From positions 1-38,429 of the forward strand of contig JAFUWD010000047.1 of assembly GCA_017483645.1 (NCBI GenBank): 38,429 nt of DNA, written 5' to 3'. The notes under the pieces were generated by a model. It saw only the letters and a program-made list of their open reading frames with translations, was not told the DNA's origin and did no database searches. Shown in pieces: positions 15,766-23,798 of this stretch. Both the position numbers and the translations under genes were made by a program. The stretch comes from Muribaculaceae bacterium. GTDB lineage: Bacteria; Bacteroidota; Bacteroidia; Bacteroidales; Muribaculaceae. Numbering within the stretch: the first letter of the stretch is position 1; the number at the start of each line of letters is the position of its first letter.

Positions 15766-16718
15766 TTTCAGTCATCATCCCGGTCTACAACGTTGAGCCC
15801 TATCTGCAGCAATGTGTGGACAGCGTGCTCACACAGACGTATCGCAACCTGGAGGTACTGCTCATTGACGACGGATCGACCGATGGAAGCGCTGCAATGT
15901 GCGACCAGTGGGCCGAACGCGACAATCGGGTGAGGGTCGTTCATGAAACCAATCGTGGCCTGTCGGAGGCACGCAACACGGCACTCAACCTCATGCGCGG
16001 CACACATGTGATGATGGTCGATGGCGACGATTGGCTGCCGACCGATGCTGTGCTTCACTTATTGCAAACGCTAACCGCTACCGATGCCGACTTGGCCGTT
16101 GGGCGCTGGCTCATGGTGCCCGATGGAACCTCCCCTCAGCCCGAAGCAGAAAACAGTACACCCCAAGTGGTTATTTACAACCGCGACGAGGCCATCGACG
16201 AGATTTTTTATCAGGGAGAACTCACCAACTCGTCATGCAGCAGGCTCTTCAAAGCAGAAATTTTCAATGGTTTGCGATACGAGCCGGGGCTGCTTTACGA
16301 GGATTTGGCCATCACCTACGACCTCTTGTTGCGCACCTCACGCGTGGCCTACACTCCACAACTGGTCTATTATTATCGGCAACGCACAGGCAGCATCACC
16401 CGCGAGTTCACCCCGAAGCGGCTCGATGTCCTCAACATTCTGGAGCAACTGGAGCAACGCGTGGGCCATGAGGCGCCACAGCACCTGCGCGCCGTGCAAT
16501 CAAGGCTTCTGAGCTCCTATTTCAACATGCTGCTGTTGATGCCGCGTTCCACCTCATGGGGGAAAGAAGCCGCCGACCGCTGCTGGCATGGCATCAAACG
16601 ATTAAGACGAGATTGCCTCACCGATGCCCGAGTGCGAGCCAAAAATAAAGCCGGCATCATCGCCTCACTACTGGGAATGAGAGGGTTTTTAGCATTATTT
16701 TGCAGAAAACCATCATAA
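15750..16718 (+). CDS. Glycosyltransferase family 2
   Basis: This 322-residue protein has a GT-A fold of the WcaA/EpsJ type. The nucleotide-binding segment is [20 protein letters not shown] followed by [11 protein letters not shown]. The acceptor region has NRGLSEARN, and the metal-binding DxD-like motif is MMVDGDDW (about residue 93). It probably adds a sugar to a capsular or lipopolysaccharide-type glycan at the cytoplasmic face of the membrane. The donor and acceptor cannot be told from the sequence. It overlaps cysS by 16 bp in another frame, and the next feature downstream is a separate promoter (16774). Confidence 0.93.
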   Translation: MEGALISVIIPVYNVEPYLQQCVDSVLTQTYRNLEVLLIDDGSTDGSAAMCDQWAERDNRVRVVHETNRGLSEARNTALNLMRGTHVMMVDGDDWLPTDAVLHLLQTLTATDADLAVGRWLMVPDGTSPQPEAENSTPQVVIYNRDEAIDEIFYQGELTNSSCSRLFKAEIFNGLRYEPGLLYEDLAITYDLLLRTSRVAYTPQLVYYYRQRTGSITREFTPKRLDVLNILEQLEQRVGHEAPQHLRAVQSRLLSSYFNMLLLMPRSTSWGKEAADRCWHGIKRLRRDCLTDARVRAKNKAGIIASLLGMRGFLALFCRKPS

Positions 16719-16773
16719 TACAGCTATTTCATTCACGATTTACCGACAAAATCGACCGATTCGTTTATATTTC

Positions 16774-16804
16774 TTGTATAATTTTTCCACAAAGACTATT
16801 TTTG
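16774..16804 (+). promoter_or_regulatory. Strong consensus promoter in the glycosyltransferase-aroA gap
   Basis: TTG (16774-16776), a 20-bp spacer and TATTTTTG (16797-16804) match the Bacteroidota consensus exactly. It points into a region with no conventional gene and leads to a short ORF (16811-16888) and a terminator (16913-16947). Confidence 0.75.
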
Positions 16805-16810
16805 CATTGA

Positions 16811-16888
16811 ATGAACAAGTACCCTCATAGGTTTGTTTATTCGCACTCAAAATACCATGATCATTTGGGTTTAGTTAAAAGTTTTTAG
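16811..16888 (+). CDS. Candidate 25-residue leaderless peptide or small RNA
   Basis: An ATG at 16811 lies 6 nt after the -7 box, about at the predicted transcription start, and opens a frame of 25 codons ending in TAG (16886-16888). The peptide begins MNKYPHRFVY and ends HLGLVKSF. It is rich in His, Tyr and Lys and resembles no protein I know. A perfect 8-bp terminator hairpin follows 24 nt later, so promoter, ORF and terminator make a closed unit of about 135 nt. It may equally be a non-coding RNA in which the ORF is chance. Coding status is uncertain. Confidence 0.4.
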   Translation: MNKYPHRFVYSHSKYHDHLGLVKSF

Positions 16889-16912
16889 GCTTCAGAACAC
16901 TGAAAAACATGT

Positions 16913-16947
16913 TAACGGGAGACTGGGAAGTTTCCCGTTATCTTTTT
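16913..16947 (+). terminator. Rho-independent terminator
   Basis: TAACGGGA (16913-16920) pairs perfectly with TCCCGTTA (16933-16940), extended by two more pairs and followed by TCTTTTT. It ends the short unit at 16811. It could also serve the convergent aroA gene, though the minus-strand T-run is weaker. Confidence 0.85.
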
Positions 16948-16970
16948 AGTGTGGATGAAGGACGAAATGG

Positions 16971-18209
16971 TTATGCAAAGGTGAGGGTGAAGCCGGCAAA
17001 CGTGAGGTGGCGCCAGAAATCGGGATAGGATTTCGACACCACATCGGCATCCTCAATCGTCAAGCCGGGATGGAGCAATGCTGCGGGAGCGAAGGCCATG
17101 GCCATGCGGTGGTCGTGATAGGTGGAAATGCACGGTACAGTGGATTCGGTAGAGATTGGTGAACGGTTCCATGACAGTGTGTCGTTGCCTTCTATGCTAA
17201 TGTCGCACCCCAACTTGCGCAACTCGCAACGCAGGGCCTCAAGTCTGTCGGTTTCCTTGATGCGCAGAGAGCGCAGGCCTGTAATGCGGAAAGGACGACG
17301 TTGCAAGCATGCCACGACGACGATGGTTTGTGCCAAATCGGGGGTGTCGGTGAGGTCGGCATAATAGGGGCAGTTACACACCGGTGTGTGGGTGAGGTGC
17401 AACGCACCACGGCCATCAAACTCACTGCGCACACCCAATGCACGAAACAGATTCCGCACCAGGCTATCGCCTTGCAGACTATCTTCTCGCAAGCCTTCGA
17501 GCACGATCTGGCTGTCGGGGTCGAGAGCGGCCAGGGCGAACCAATAGGATGCTGCCGACCAGTCGGCCTCCACCTCGCAGTCGTGCATCACATAGTCGCC
17601 AGCAGGCACGCTGATGTGCGCGCCTTGAAAAATACACGGGACACCGAATTCCTCCATCAAGCGGGCGGTCATGAGGATGTAAGGCCGCGAAATCACCTCG
17701 CCGGTCAGTTCTATTTCTCCACCTCCCACAGTGGGGAGCAACATCATCAATGCCGACACATATTGTGAACTCACGTCGCCCGGCAATGTCAGCCGTGCGC
17801 CATGCAAAGTCTTTCCCTCTATCTTCAACGGAGGAAAACCCTCCTGCACGGCATAGCCAATGTCGGCCCCCATTTGCCTGAGGGCGTCCACCAGAATCTT
17901 TATTGGGCGCTGTCGCATGCGCGCCGTGCCGTCGAGCGTCACCGTGCGGCCCGGTCGCGAAGCAAAATAGGCAGCCAGAAAGCGCATGGCAGTACCGGCA
18001 GCGCCCACGTCGACCAATGAATCGCACGATACCAAGGCCCGCCGCATGGCAAGCGTGTCGTCGCAGTCAGCCAGATTGTGGATTAACGCAGCCGAACGCC
18101 CCGACAACGCCCGCAGCAGCAGCATACGGTTGCTGACGCTCTTGGACGATGGCAGGGGCACCGTTGCCGCTACCGGGCCAGCTGGGGACATGAGGTGACA
18201 ATTGTTCAT
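16971..18209 (-). CDS. aroA: 3-phosphoshikimate 1-carboxyvinyltransferase (EPSP synthase)
   Basis: The enzyme joins shikimate-3-phosphate and phosphoenolpyruvate in the chorismate pathway. Visible family motifs are PLPSSKSVSNRMLLLRAL near the N-terminus, VGAAGTAMRFL, the substrate-binding SSQYVSALMM, RIKETDRLEAL, and HDHRMAMAF near the C-terminus. The start is taken at ATG 18209 (MNNCHLMSPAGP), giving 412 residues. An upstream open extension overlaps the promoter, and 18209 lies 4 nt after the -7 box, indicating a leaderless message. It stands alone between the terminator at 16913 and a strong hairpin at 18262. Confidence 0.97.
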   Translation of the reverse strand: MNNCHLMSPAGPVAATVPLPSSKSVSNRMLLLRALSGRSAALIHNLADCDDTLAMRRALVSCDSLVDVGAAGTAMRFLAAYFASRPGRTVTLDGTARMRQRPIKILVDALRQMGADIGYAVQEGFPPLKIEGKTLHGARLTLPGDVSSQYVSALMMLLPTVGGGEIELTGEVISRPYILMTARLMEEFGVPCIFQGAHISVPAGDYVMHDCEVEADWSAASYWFALAALDPDSQIVLEGLREDSLQGDSLVRNLFRALGVRSEFDGRGALHLTHTPVCNCPYYADLTDTPDLAQTIVVVACLQRRPFRITGLRSLRIKETDRLEALRCELRKLGCDISIEGNDTLSWNRSPISTESTVPCISTYHDHRMAMAFAPAALLHPGLTIEDADVVSKSYPDFWRHLTFAGFTLTFA

Positions 18210-18213
18210 GGCA

Positions 18214-18244
18214 CAAAGATAAAAAAAACGGGGCACACCCGCAA
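18214..18244 (-). promoter_or_regulatory. Promoter of aroA
   Basis: On the minus strand, TTG (18244-18242), a 20-bp spacer and TATCTTTG (18221-18214) match the consensus fully. The ATG follows after only 4 nt. Confidence 0.8.
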
Positions 18245-18261
18245 GCGCCCATTTATAAACC

Positions 18262-18302
18262 GAGGGGGCGCTTCACCTTTTCGCGGTGTGAAGCACCCCC
18301 TC
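18262..18302 (-). terminator. 15-bp hairpin after the FKBP lipoprotein gene
   Basis: Arms at 18262-18276 and 18288-18302 (GAGGGGGCGCTTCAC type) pair over 15 positions, with one wobble on the minus strand. The stem follows the FKBP stop codon at 18330 by 27 bp. The T-run after it is short (GGTTTATAAA), so it may slow polymerase or protect the 3' end rather than terminate fully. It sits just upstream of the aroA promoter. Confidence 0.65.
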
Positions 18303-18329
18303 CGATGGGTTTCTTAAATACCGGCGCAA

Positions 18330-19220
18330 TTAGCGGCGCACGGGAGCGGCGGGAGCCTCGGGGGTGGCAGGAGCCACGCCCACAGTCTCGATGTCGAAGA
18401 CAAGCGCCTCGTTGGGACCAATCACTTCTTCACCGGTCATGGGGTTAACCTGACCATCGGCGCCATAAGCCAGCTCGCTGGGCAGCACCACATTGACTTT
18501 CTCTCCGGGTTTCATGAGTTTGAGCATCTCGGCAAAACCGGGTACCACTTGCCTCATGTCGAACACCACAGCGCTGTCGCGCGACGAGTCGAACTCTTTG
18601 CCGTCGATGTGACGGCCGGTGTACTTCACCAGCACCTTGTCGCCATCCTTGAAGGTCTCGCCGGCACCATCTTTCAGCACTTTGTAAGCGATACCGCTGG
18701 CCGTCTTGGTGTATCCTTCCTTAAGCACCTTGTTCAGGTGAGCCTCGCCAGCTTTGCGGTTATTCATAGCCTTGGGGTCGTTTGCCTTGCCTTCTTTCTC
18801 GGCGCGTTGCATGATATTCTGGAAGTCGGCCTGCAACTGCTGCAGGGTCTGCTCATTCAGCGTGGAATCCTGGTTAAGGGCTTTCTCAAAATGCTTCATA
18901 AACAAAGCCTTGTCGAAGTTCACATTGTTCTTTGCCAGACGCTGCATCTCACCGAGCAACTGCATACCGAAGCTCATACCAGTGATGTAGCTCTGTGCGG
19001 TGTCACCACCGAGCACATACTTCAAGCCCTTCACAAAGGCAGCCTTGTCGAGAGCCGAGTCGCGCTGCGATTGGAATTTAATGATACTGCCGGCAAAATC
19101 ACCGAACATAGAGATGGCCGAGTCGCTCAGCGGAGTCGACTTTGTGGCACTCTTCTCGTTGCAGCCCACGAGGCTCACCGCCACGAGCGCAACCACTGCG
19201 ATAGAAAGAATTTTCTTCAT
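18330..19220 (-). CDS. FKBP-type peptidyl-prolyl isomerase, Mip-like lipoprotein
   Basis: The product of 296 residues starts with a lipoprotein signal (SIAVVALVAVSLVGC, Cys at about residue 20). A helical N-terminal dimerisation domain of the FkpA/Mip type follows (about 30-165). The FKBP domain (about 170-275) has KVLVKYTGRHIDGKEFDSS, the hydrophobic pocket VVPGFAEMLKLMKPGEKVNVVLPSELAYG and FDIETVGV. The C-terminus is a short Pro/Ala tail. It should catalyse proline isomerisation and fold envelope proteins outside the cytoplasm. It is 45 bp downstream of a second FKBP gene without its own lipobox, probably in one operon. Confidence 0.94.
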   Translation of the reverse strand: MKKILSIAVVALVAVSLVGCNEKSATKSTPLSDSAISMFGDFAGSIIKFQSQRDSALDKAAFVKGLKYVLGGDTAQSYITGMSFGMQLLGEMQRLAKNNVNFDKALFMKHFEKALNQDSTLNEQTLQQLQADFQNIMQRAEKEGKANDPKAMNNRKAGEAHLNKVLKEGYTKTASGIAYKVLKDGAGETFKDGDKVLVKYTGRHIDGKEFDSSRDSAVVFDMRQVVPGFAEMLKLMKPGEKVNVVLPSELAYGADGQVNPMTGEEVIGPNEALVFDIETVGVAPATPEAPAAPVRR

Positions 19221-19265
19221 TGTTTGTGTTTGTTGTGTATTATAATTGGTTTGTTGTGTTTGTCA

Positions 19266-19850
19266 TTATTTGTTCACCTTGATGAGCTGCACATCGAAGA
19301 TGAGTGTGCTGTTTGGCTGAATGGGGCCTGTTCCATACTTGCCATAGGCCAGTTCCGAAGGGATGAACAGACGATAGGCCGCACCTTCCTGCATCAGTTG
19401 CAAGCCCTCGACCCATCCGGGAATCACCTGCCCCACGGCAAAGGTGGCAGGCTCGCCACGCTCCACTGAGCTGTCGAAGACCGTTCCGTCAATCAGCCGT
19501 CCGGTGTAGTGCACAGTCACCGAGTCGTCCTTTCCGGGGCGCACACCGTTGCCCTCTTTCACCACCATGTATTGCAAACCGCTGGCCGTGACATGGACAC
19601 CATCTTGACTGGCATTCTGCTCCAGAAACTCCTTGCCCAGGCGCGCGTTCTCGTCGGCAGCTCCTTGCTCAAGGGTGGTGAAATAGTCGGTCACCACCTG
19701 CTTGGCCTCGGCAAAGGTCATCTGCATGTCGGCACCCTCGTATACAGCCCGCAATCCAGCGGCGAAATCCTCGATATTGAGCGCCTTCACGCCCGTTCCC
19801 TTGAAATTGTGGCCCATGCTCAGGCCCAGTGCGTAACTCAGTTTATCCAT
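19266..19850 (-). CDS. FKBP-type peptidyl-prolyl isomerase (194 aa)
   Basis: The start is taken at ATG 19850 (MDKLSYALGLSMGHN), the conserved beginning of FkpA-like proteins. The open frame back to 19940 includes the promoter. A helical N-terminal domain (about residues 1-95) is followed by a complete FKBP domain: DDSVTVHYTGRLIDGTVFDSS, VIPGWVEGLQLMQEGAAYRLFIPSELAYG and FDVQLIKV. No signal peptide is seen, so unlike its downstream neighbour it would stay in the cytoplasm unless exported in another way. A -7 box lies 21 nt upstream. It is divergent from the Sir2 gene. Confidence 0.94.
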   Translation of the reverse strand: MDKLSYALGLSMGHNFKGTGVKALNIEDFAAGLRAVYEGADMQMTFAEAKQVVTDYFTTLEQGAADENARLGKEFLEQNASQDGVHVTASGLQYMVVKEGNGVRPGKDDSVTVHYTGRLIDGTVFDSSVERGEPATFAVGQVIPGWVEGLQLMQEGAAYRLFIPSELAYGKYGTGPIQPNSTLIFDVQLIKVNK

Positions 19851-19871
19851 TGCGTTTTTGAAATTTCTCGG

Positions 19872-19879
19872 CAAAGGTA
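19872..19879 (-). promoter_or_regulatory. -7 box of the FKBP pair
   Basis: The minus strand reads TACCTTTG, an exact TAnnTTTG match, 21 nt before the ATG at 19850. No TTG at 19-21 bp is visible. Confidence 0.55.
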
Positions 19880-19946
19880 GCGCATTTCTATCGTTATTGT
19901 TTCGTTTTTGTAATAAAAAATTATTAAATTTGACATTCATTCAACA

Positions 19947-19954
19947 ATAATTTG
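19947..19954 (+). promoter_or_regulatory. Near-consensus -7 box of the Sir2 gene
   Basis: ATAATTTG differs from TAnnTTTG at the first two bases but ends 4 nt before the ATG at 19959, the same leaderless spacing seen for aroA. A possible TTG (19930-19932) is too close, with 14 bp between. Confidence 0.35.
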
Positions 19955-19958
19955 CATC

Positions 19959-20663
19959 ATGAGAAAGAAAATCGTCATTTCCACAGGCGCAGGAATCAGC
20001 GCCGAGAGTGGCATGAGCACCTATCGCGACGCCGGCGGATTATGGGACAACTACCCCGTTATGGAGGTTGCCAGCGATGAAGGTTTCGCGCGCAATCCCG
20101 CACTCATCCATCAATTTTACAGCAACCTGCGCACCAAGATGTCGCAAACGGTCATGCCCAACGCCGCACACCGCGGGCTGGTGGAACTGGAGCGCGACTT
20201 CGACGTGCATGTCATCACACAAAACGTCGACGACCTGCACGAGCGCGCCGGCAGCAGCCACGTGATTCACCTGCACGGAGAACTGATGAAAGTACGCTCC
20301 ATGCGGCATCCCGAGCGCGTCTACACCCTACCCTGCGACCAACTCACCGACAAAGGACTGGTGACCACCGTCGACACGCGCGACCCATACGGCGACCCCG
20401 TGCGTCCGCACATTGTGTTTTTCGGCGAGGCAGTGCCCAATATGGAACCAGCCGCTCGGCTTGCCAGCCAGGCCGATGTCTTTGTCATCATCGGCACATC
20501 ACTCGTGGTCTATCCGGCGGCGGCGCTGCTGCAGTATGTGCCTCACGGGGTGCCCGTCTACTACATCGACCCGCGCCCGGCCGCAGTGCCCGACTGGGTC
20601 AATGTGCTGGCCTGCAAGGCCACCGAGGGGGTGCCACGACTCATCGAATTGCTCAAGCAATAA
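19959..20663 (+). CDS. NAD-dependent protein deacylase, Sir2 family
   Basis: This 234-residue sirtuin removes acyl groups from lysine using NAD. The Rossmann start STGAGISAESGMSTYRD, the TQNVDDLHERAG motif, the catalytic His in HLHGE, VRPHIVFFGEAVP and the GTSLVVYPAA segment are all present. The four zinc-binding cysteines of most sirtuins are absent; only one Cys is seen in that region (LPCDQ). The protein therefore belongs with zinc-less bacterial sirtuins of this phylum. It stands alone, divergent from the FKBP pair, and ends at a bidirectional terminator. Confidence 0.95.
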   Translation: MRKKIVISTGAGISAESGMSTYRDAGGLWDNYPVMEVASDEGFARNPALIHQFYSNLRTKMSQTVMPNAAHRGLVELERDFDVHVITQNVDDLHERAGSSHVIHLHGELMKVRSMRHPERVYTLPCDQLTDKGLVTTVDTRDPYGDPVRPHIVFFGEAVPNMEPAARLASQADVFVIIGTSLVVYPAAALLQYVPHGVPVYYIDPRPAAVPDWVNVLACKATEGVPRLIELLKQ

Positions 20664-20688
20664 GCAGAAAGCACACATCGTATTATAT

Positions 20689-20730
20689 CAAAAAAAGGAA
20701 GGCTTCCATTGATAAAAGCCTTCCCTTTTT
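20689..20730. terminator. Bidirectional terminator between convergent genes
   Basis: GGAAGGCTT (20697-20705) pairs perfectly with AAGCCTTCC (20716-20724). An A-run precedes it (20689-20696) and a T-run follows (20726-20730), so it can end both the Sir2 transcript and the opposing secreted-protein transcript. Confidence 0.9.
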
Positions 20731-20750
20731 CTCTTTCGTCGGGTGACGGA

Positions 20751-21812
20751 TTACTTCACCAGAACTTTCTTGCCGTTGACAATGTAGATGCCGGCAGCGT
20801 CGATGCTGCGCAAGCGACGGCCCGACAGGTCGTAAATCACATCAGGACCGCTCTTCTCACCGGCCGCAATCTCGCTGATGGCGGTGGGCACCTGATAAGG
20901 CTCCACGGGCTTGTCGGCAAGGGTCACCGTGATGGTGTTGATAATAGTTTGCCCTGCAATGGCCAATTCGGCAGTAGGAGCATTGACCTCTTTACCGGCA
21001 GTCAACTCGGCCTTGGTCACAGGCTCGCCGTTAAGCGTGTTGCCACTGTTGAAGGTACCCAGACTCATCTCAATGCTCTTGATCACTTTGTCACCATCGG
21101 TGCTGAAGGTGATGGCACCATTGAACATACGCAGTTTCACCGTGTAAGATTGATACATCAAGGCATTCTTGCTCACCAGCGCGCTGGTGCTGTTGGTGAA
21201 AGGAATGTGGGTGTAAAGACGACTCTCACCCCCTTCGTCAGCATCTTCCAGGTCAAGGTCGGCAGTGAGCGGGGTGTTCTCCACCACATTGAACTCGCTG
21301 TGTTGCGTGGGGTCGTCGAAGTCAATGGTCACCACCTCATCATCCTCGGTGGGAATGGCGGTGTTCTCGTTCATGTCCTCAAGGGTCACCGCAATGGCAT
21401 CGATATAGCTCGACCCCGTGCCGGTGAACTTCACCAGCGCGGCGTTGCCGGTCCATTCGTCGCCAGCCAGCCCGTCGGCTTTAAGGTTGAAGTAGTTGCC
21501 GTGCGTAAAAGCAATTTTGGTGATGGCTTTCCCCTGGGGCGCATAGATTTTCATCACGTTCTTATTGAGCACGCGCACCTGTGGGCCGGTTTCAATGTAA
21601 TAGGGCCGCGAAGTGGCGGTGCCATACTTGAACACGATGCTCACGCCGTCCTTCTCGATGGGAGCGGTGATGTAACCCTTGGCACGATTGAGCGAGGTGC
21701 CCAGCGGATGGTTCCACTCGTTGGCCGCAAAGTCGAAGTTCACGGTCTGGGCCGACGCGGTGATGGCAAATGCCACTACCGCCAGAATAGTAGATAGTAA
21801 TGATTTTCTCAT
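20751..21812 (-). CDS. Secreted protein with T9SS-like C-terminal region
   Basis: A signal peptide ends near ASAQ (residue 21). The body is beta-rich with no catalytic motif I recognise and contains two similar halves opening VNFDFAANEW and VTIDFDDPTQ, perhaps two jelly-roll modules. The last 30 residues (DVIYDLSGRRLRS, then GIYIVNGKKVLVK) match the type IX secretion sorting-like end common in Bacteroidales. This suggests export across the outer membrane and surface attachment. The next upstream gene (21854-23005) is also exported and lies 41 bp away, so they may be co-transcribed. Confidence 0.82.
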   Translation of the reverse strand: MRKSLLSTILAVVAFAITASAQTVNFDFAANEWNHPLGTSLNRAKGYITAPIEKDGVSIVFKYGTATSRPYYIETGPQVRVLNKNVMKIYAPQGKAITKIAFTHGNYFNLKADGLAGDEWTGNAALVKFTGTGSSYIDAIAVTLEDMNENTAIPTEDDEVVTIDFDDPTQHSEFNVVENTPLTADLDLEDADEGGESRLYTHIPFTNSTSALVSKNALMYQSYTVKLRMFNGAITFSTDGDKVIKSIEMSLGTFNSGNTLNGEPVTKAELTAGKEVNAPTAELAIAGQTIINTITVTLADKPVEPYQVPTAISEIAAGEKSGPDVIYDLSGRRLRSIDAAGIYIVNGKKVLVK

Positions 21813-21853
21813 GTGTGGTGTTGGTATTAAAAGTGAATAAAAATAGTTTCTCT

Positions 21854-23005
21854 TTACTTACGGAGGCAACGGATGTAGTGGCCATAGGCCTGGTCGCGAG
21901 GATTTGTGCTGACAAACAGCGCCTTGGTGCTGTAGGTCAGCCCCACATACATGCCACCTTCGGTCTGGAACGATGAATCCACTCCTGCCGTGGTGGTCCA
22001 AAAATAGACACGGGTGCCCAGATAGTCATCGCCACCCATACCCGAGCCGATGGGCATGAAACAGCCCGAGGCATCAGCACTGAATCCCGAGAGGTTGGTG
22101 GGTTCATAACCTTCTTGACCGTATGAGTTCCAATTACCCACCTCGCTCGATTTCATCTTGTTGCCCGAAGCGGTTCCCAAGTAGGTTTTCAACGCTTGAT
22201 AGTCGTCAAGAGAGGGAACCTGCCAGCCGTCGGGAGCCAGGTTGTCGTTGAGGGCGGCGTGCTGATTATACATCACACCGTAATAACCCTCGAACTGCGA
22301 ATCATCGCCGTAGATGTGATAGGCCCCGCTGGTGTTGGCGCGCCAAGCATCAATCTGGGTCGATGTGTAGGTGGGCAGGGCTTGCCCGTTGCGATAGGCC
22401 ACGGCATCCAGATTCTGCGCCATCCAATACTGTGTGCCGATTTTCACAGTGCGATAAGTGTTCTCTTTGTCACCGCGCTTGTCCACAATAAGGTCGGGCA
22501 CCAATGAGGTCGACACCGTTTGGCCGGCAGCCTCAAGCGAGAAAGTACCATTTTTCAGGTACACCAAGGTGGCAGGTGAGGCAAGCGAACCCGGGGTATA
22601 GGCGCAAGTGTTGGATTCGGCATTCCACACGACCGAGCCACCATTGGCCGCGCAGAAGCCTCGCGTCAGGTCGGCATGGCCGTCGTTGCCCATGGGATAA
22701 ACCACCACCATGCGGGCATCGACCGTGTTGATGTATTCAAGGCAAACCTCGGCCACCTGGCGGCCATCGGCCTCCACACGCAGCACATCGTTAGTGGCAA
22801 ACGTGGCGGGCACTTCGATGGCGTACAACTGGTTGTCGTCGGGCGTGGGGGTTGTGTTCTCACCCGAAAACCACACACTGTCAATGTCGGCAATCTGATA
22901 GGTTATCACATCGCCACTACGCATGGTCACATTCATCTTTGTGGGGTGCTGCGCCACCGTCGTCATGGTGGCTAACACAGCAAGGAAGGATAGTAATCTT
23001 CTCAT
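21854..23005 (-). CDS. FISUMP-domain exported protein
   Basis: This 383-residue protein starts with a signal peptide (LLSFLAVLATMTTVAQ). The N-terminal part has the MRSGDVITYQIADIDSVWFS segment often found before surface domains in Bacteroidales. The C-terminal half (about residues 190-383) is a Fibrobacter succinogenes major paralogous domain: VKIGTQYWMAQNLDAVAY, PDGWQVPSLDDYQALKTYLG, GFSADASGCF, YFWTTTAG and YGHYIRCLRK. FISUMP proteins are thought to be surface proteins; no enzymatic role is established. A -7 box lies at 23082-23089. Probably co-transcribed with the T9SS-like gene downstream. Confidence 0.88.
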   Translation of the reverse strand: MRRLLSFLAVLATMTTVAQHPTKMNVTMRSGDVITYQIADIDSVWFSGENTTPTPDDNQLYAIEVPATFATNDVLRVEADGRQVAEVCLEYINTVDARMVVVYPMGNDGHADLTRGFCAANGGSVVWNAESNTCAYTPGSLASPATLVYLKNGTFSLEAAGQTVSTSLVPDLIVDKRGDKENTYRTVKIGTQYWMAQNLDAVAYRNGQALPTYTSTQIDAWRANTSGAYHIYGDDSQFEGYYGVMYNQHAALNDNLAPDGWQVPSLDDYQALKTYLGTASGNKMKSSEVGNWNSYGQEGYEPTNLSGFSADASGCFMPIGSGMGGDDYLGTRVYFWTTTAGVDSSFQTEGGMYVGLTYSTKALFVSTNPRDQAYGHYIRCLRK

Positions 23006-23081
23006 TTATCAGTATTCAATGTTATATACTTTGTTGTAATTATTGAAACGACCCGTGACTGCGGAATCGACATACTACCTG

Positions 23082-23089
23082 CAAAGGTA
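23082..23089 (-). promoter_or_regulatory. -7 box of the FISUMP gene
   Basis: The minus strand reads TACCTTTG, an exact match, with a leader of about 70 nt before the ATG at 23005. The -33 element is not clear. Confidence 0.5.
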
Positions 23090-23159
23090 AAAAATCTATG
23101 CAAATTTTTGCATACTTACAACAATTTTTAACTAAAGTAGACCATTTGATATCAAACGA

Positions 23160-23193
23160 TAAAAAACACCGCCTTCGGTGAAGAAGACGGTGT
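23160..23193 (-). terminator. Terminator after the small exported protein
   Basis: On the minus strand ACACCGTCTTC pairs with GAAGGCGGTGT (11 pairs, one wobble) around a 6-nt loop. A run of six T follows (plus-strand A-run 23161-23166). It lies 27 bp after the stop of the gene at 23221-23727. Confidence 0.88.
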
Positions 23194-23220
23194 AGGTGTT
23201 GCGGTAAGAGACACCACGGT

Positions 23221-23727
23221 TCAGAAGACCGGACCACCGGCTGCGGCAGCGCGGCGCACTTTCTCGGCAGCCTCCTCCAGCGTGGTATTGCCGGCTTTCT
23301 CCACTTCGGGCTGTGCATCGCCCTCGATGGGTATGTATTTGTCCGACGTGCGTTTAAATGTGCCCGTGAAACTCGAGAACTTCAGGGTGTTGTTGTCGTA
23401 CATCCGTGCCTCGTCAAACTCCTCGCCGGTAGCAGCGTCTTGCAGCAGGAGCACAGCGCCCTTGCGCACGCCTTTCAGGTTGGTCACCACGCCGGTGCCA
23501 TCCTTGAAAGTGCCCACCACTTCGTTGGTCTCCTCATTGACCTCCAGTGCCAGGTAATCGGTCATGATGCCGTTTCCTGTATTCTCATAGGTACCGGTGA
23601 AGCAGCGAGGTTGGGCCTTGGCGGCAACAGGGGCTTTGGCTTTCTTGGCAGCCTTTTTAGCCTGAGCCGAAACATTACCCGCGCCCAGCAGCAGGGCTGC
23701 AATCATAAGGAATAATACTTTCTTCAT
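23221..23727 (-). CDS. Small exported protein, unknown function
   Basis: A signal peptide (MKKVLFLMIAALLLGAGNVSAQ) is followed by a Lys/Ala-rich linker (AKKAAKKAKAPVAAKAQ). A compact beta-rich domain comes next, containing CFTGTYENTGNGIMTDYLALEVNEET and TLKFSSFTGTFKRTSDKYIP, ending in a helical Ala/Glu-rich tail. I do not recognise the domain. The basic linker might bind peptidoglycan or other polyanions, but that is a guess. It ends at a good terminator, so it is a single-gene unit or the end of one starting at manC. Confidence 0.75.
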   Translation of the reverse strand: MKKVLFLMIAALLLGAGNVSAQAKKAAKKAKAPVAAKAQPRCFTGTYENTGNGIMTDYLALEVNEETNEVVGTFKDGTGVVTNLKGVRKGAVLLLQDAATGEEFDEARMYDNNTLKFSSFTGTFKRTSDKYIPIEGDAQPEVEKAGNTTLEEAAEKVRRAAAAGGPVF

Positions 23728-23798
23728 TGTGGTAATTTTTTTAATTGGTTATTGTTACTTATTCTTTTTATCAATAGACTTTTCCAAGTGCGAATGGT

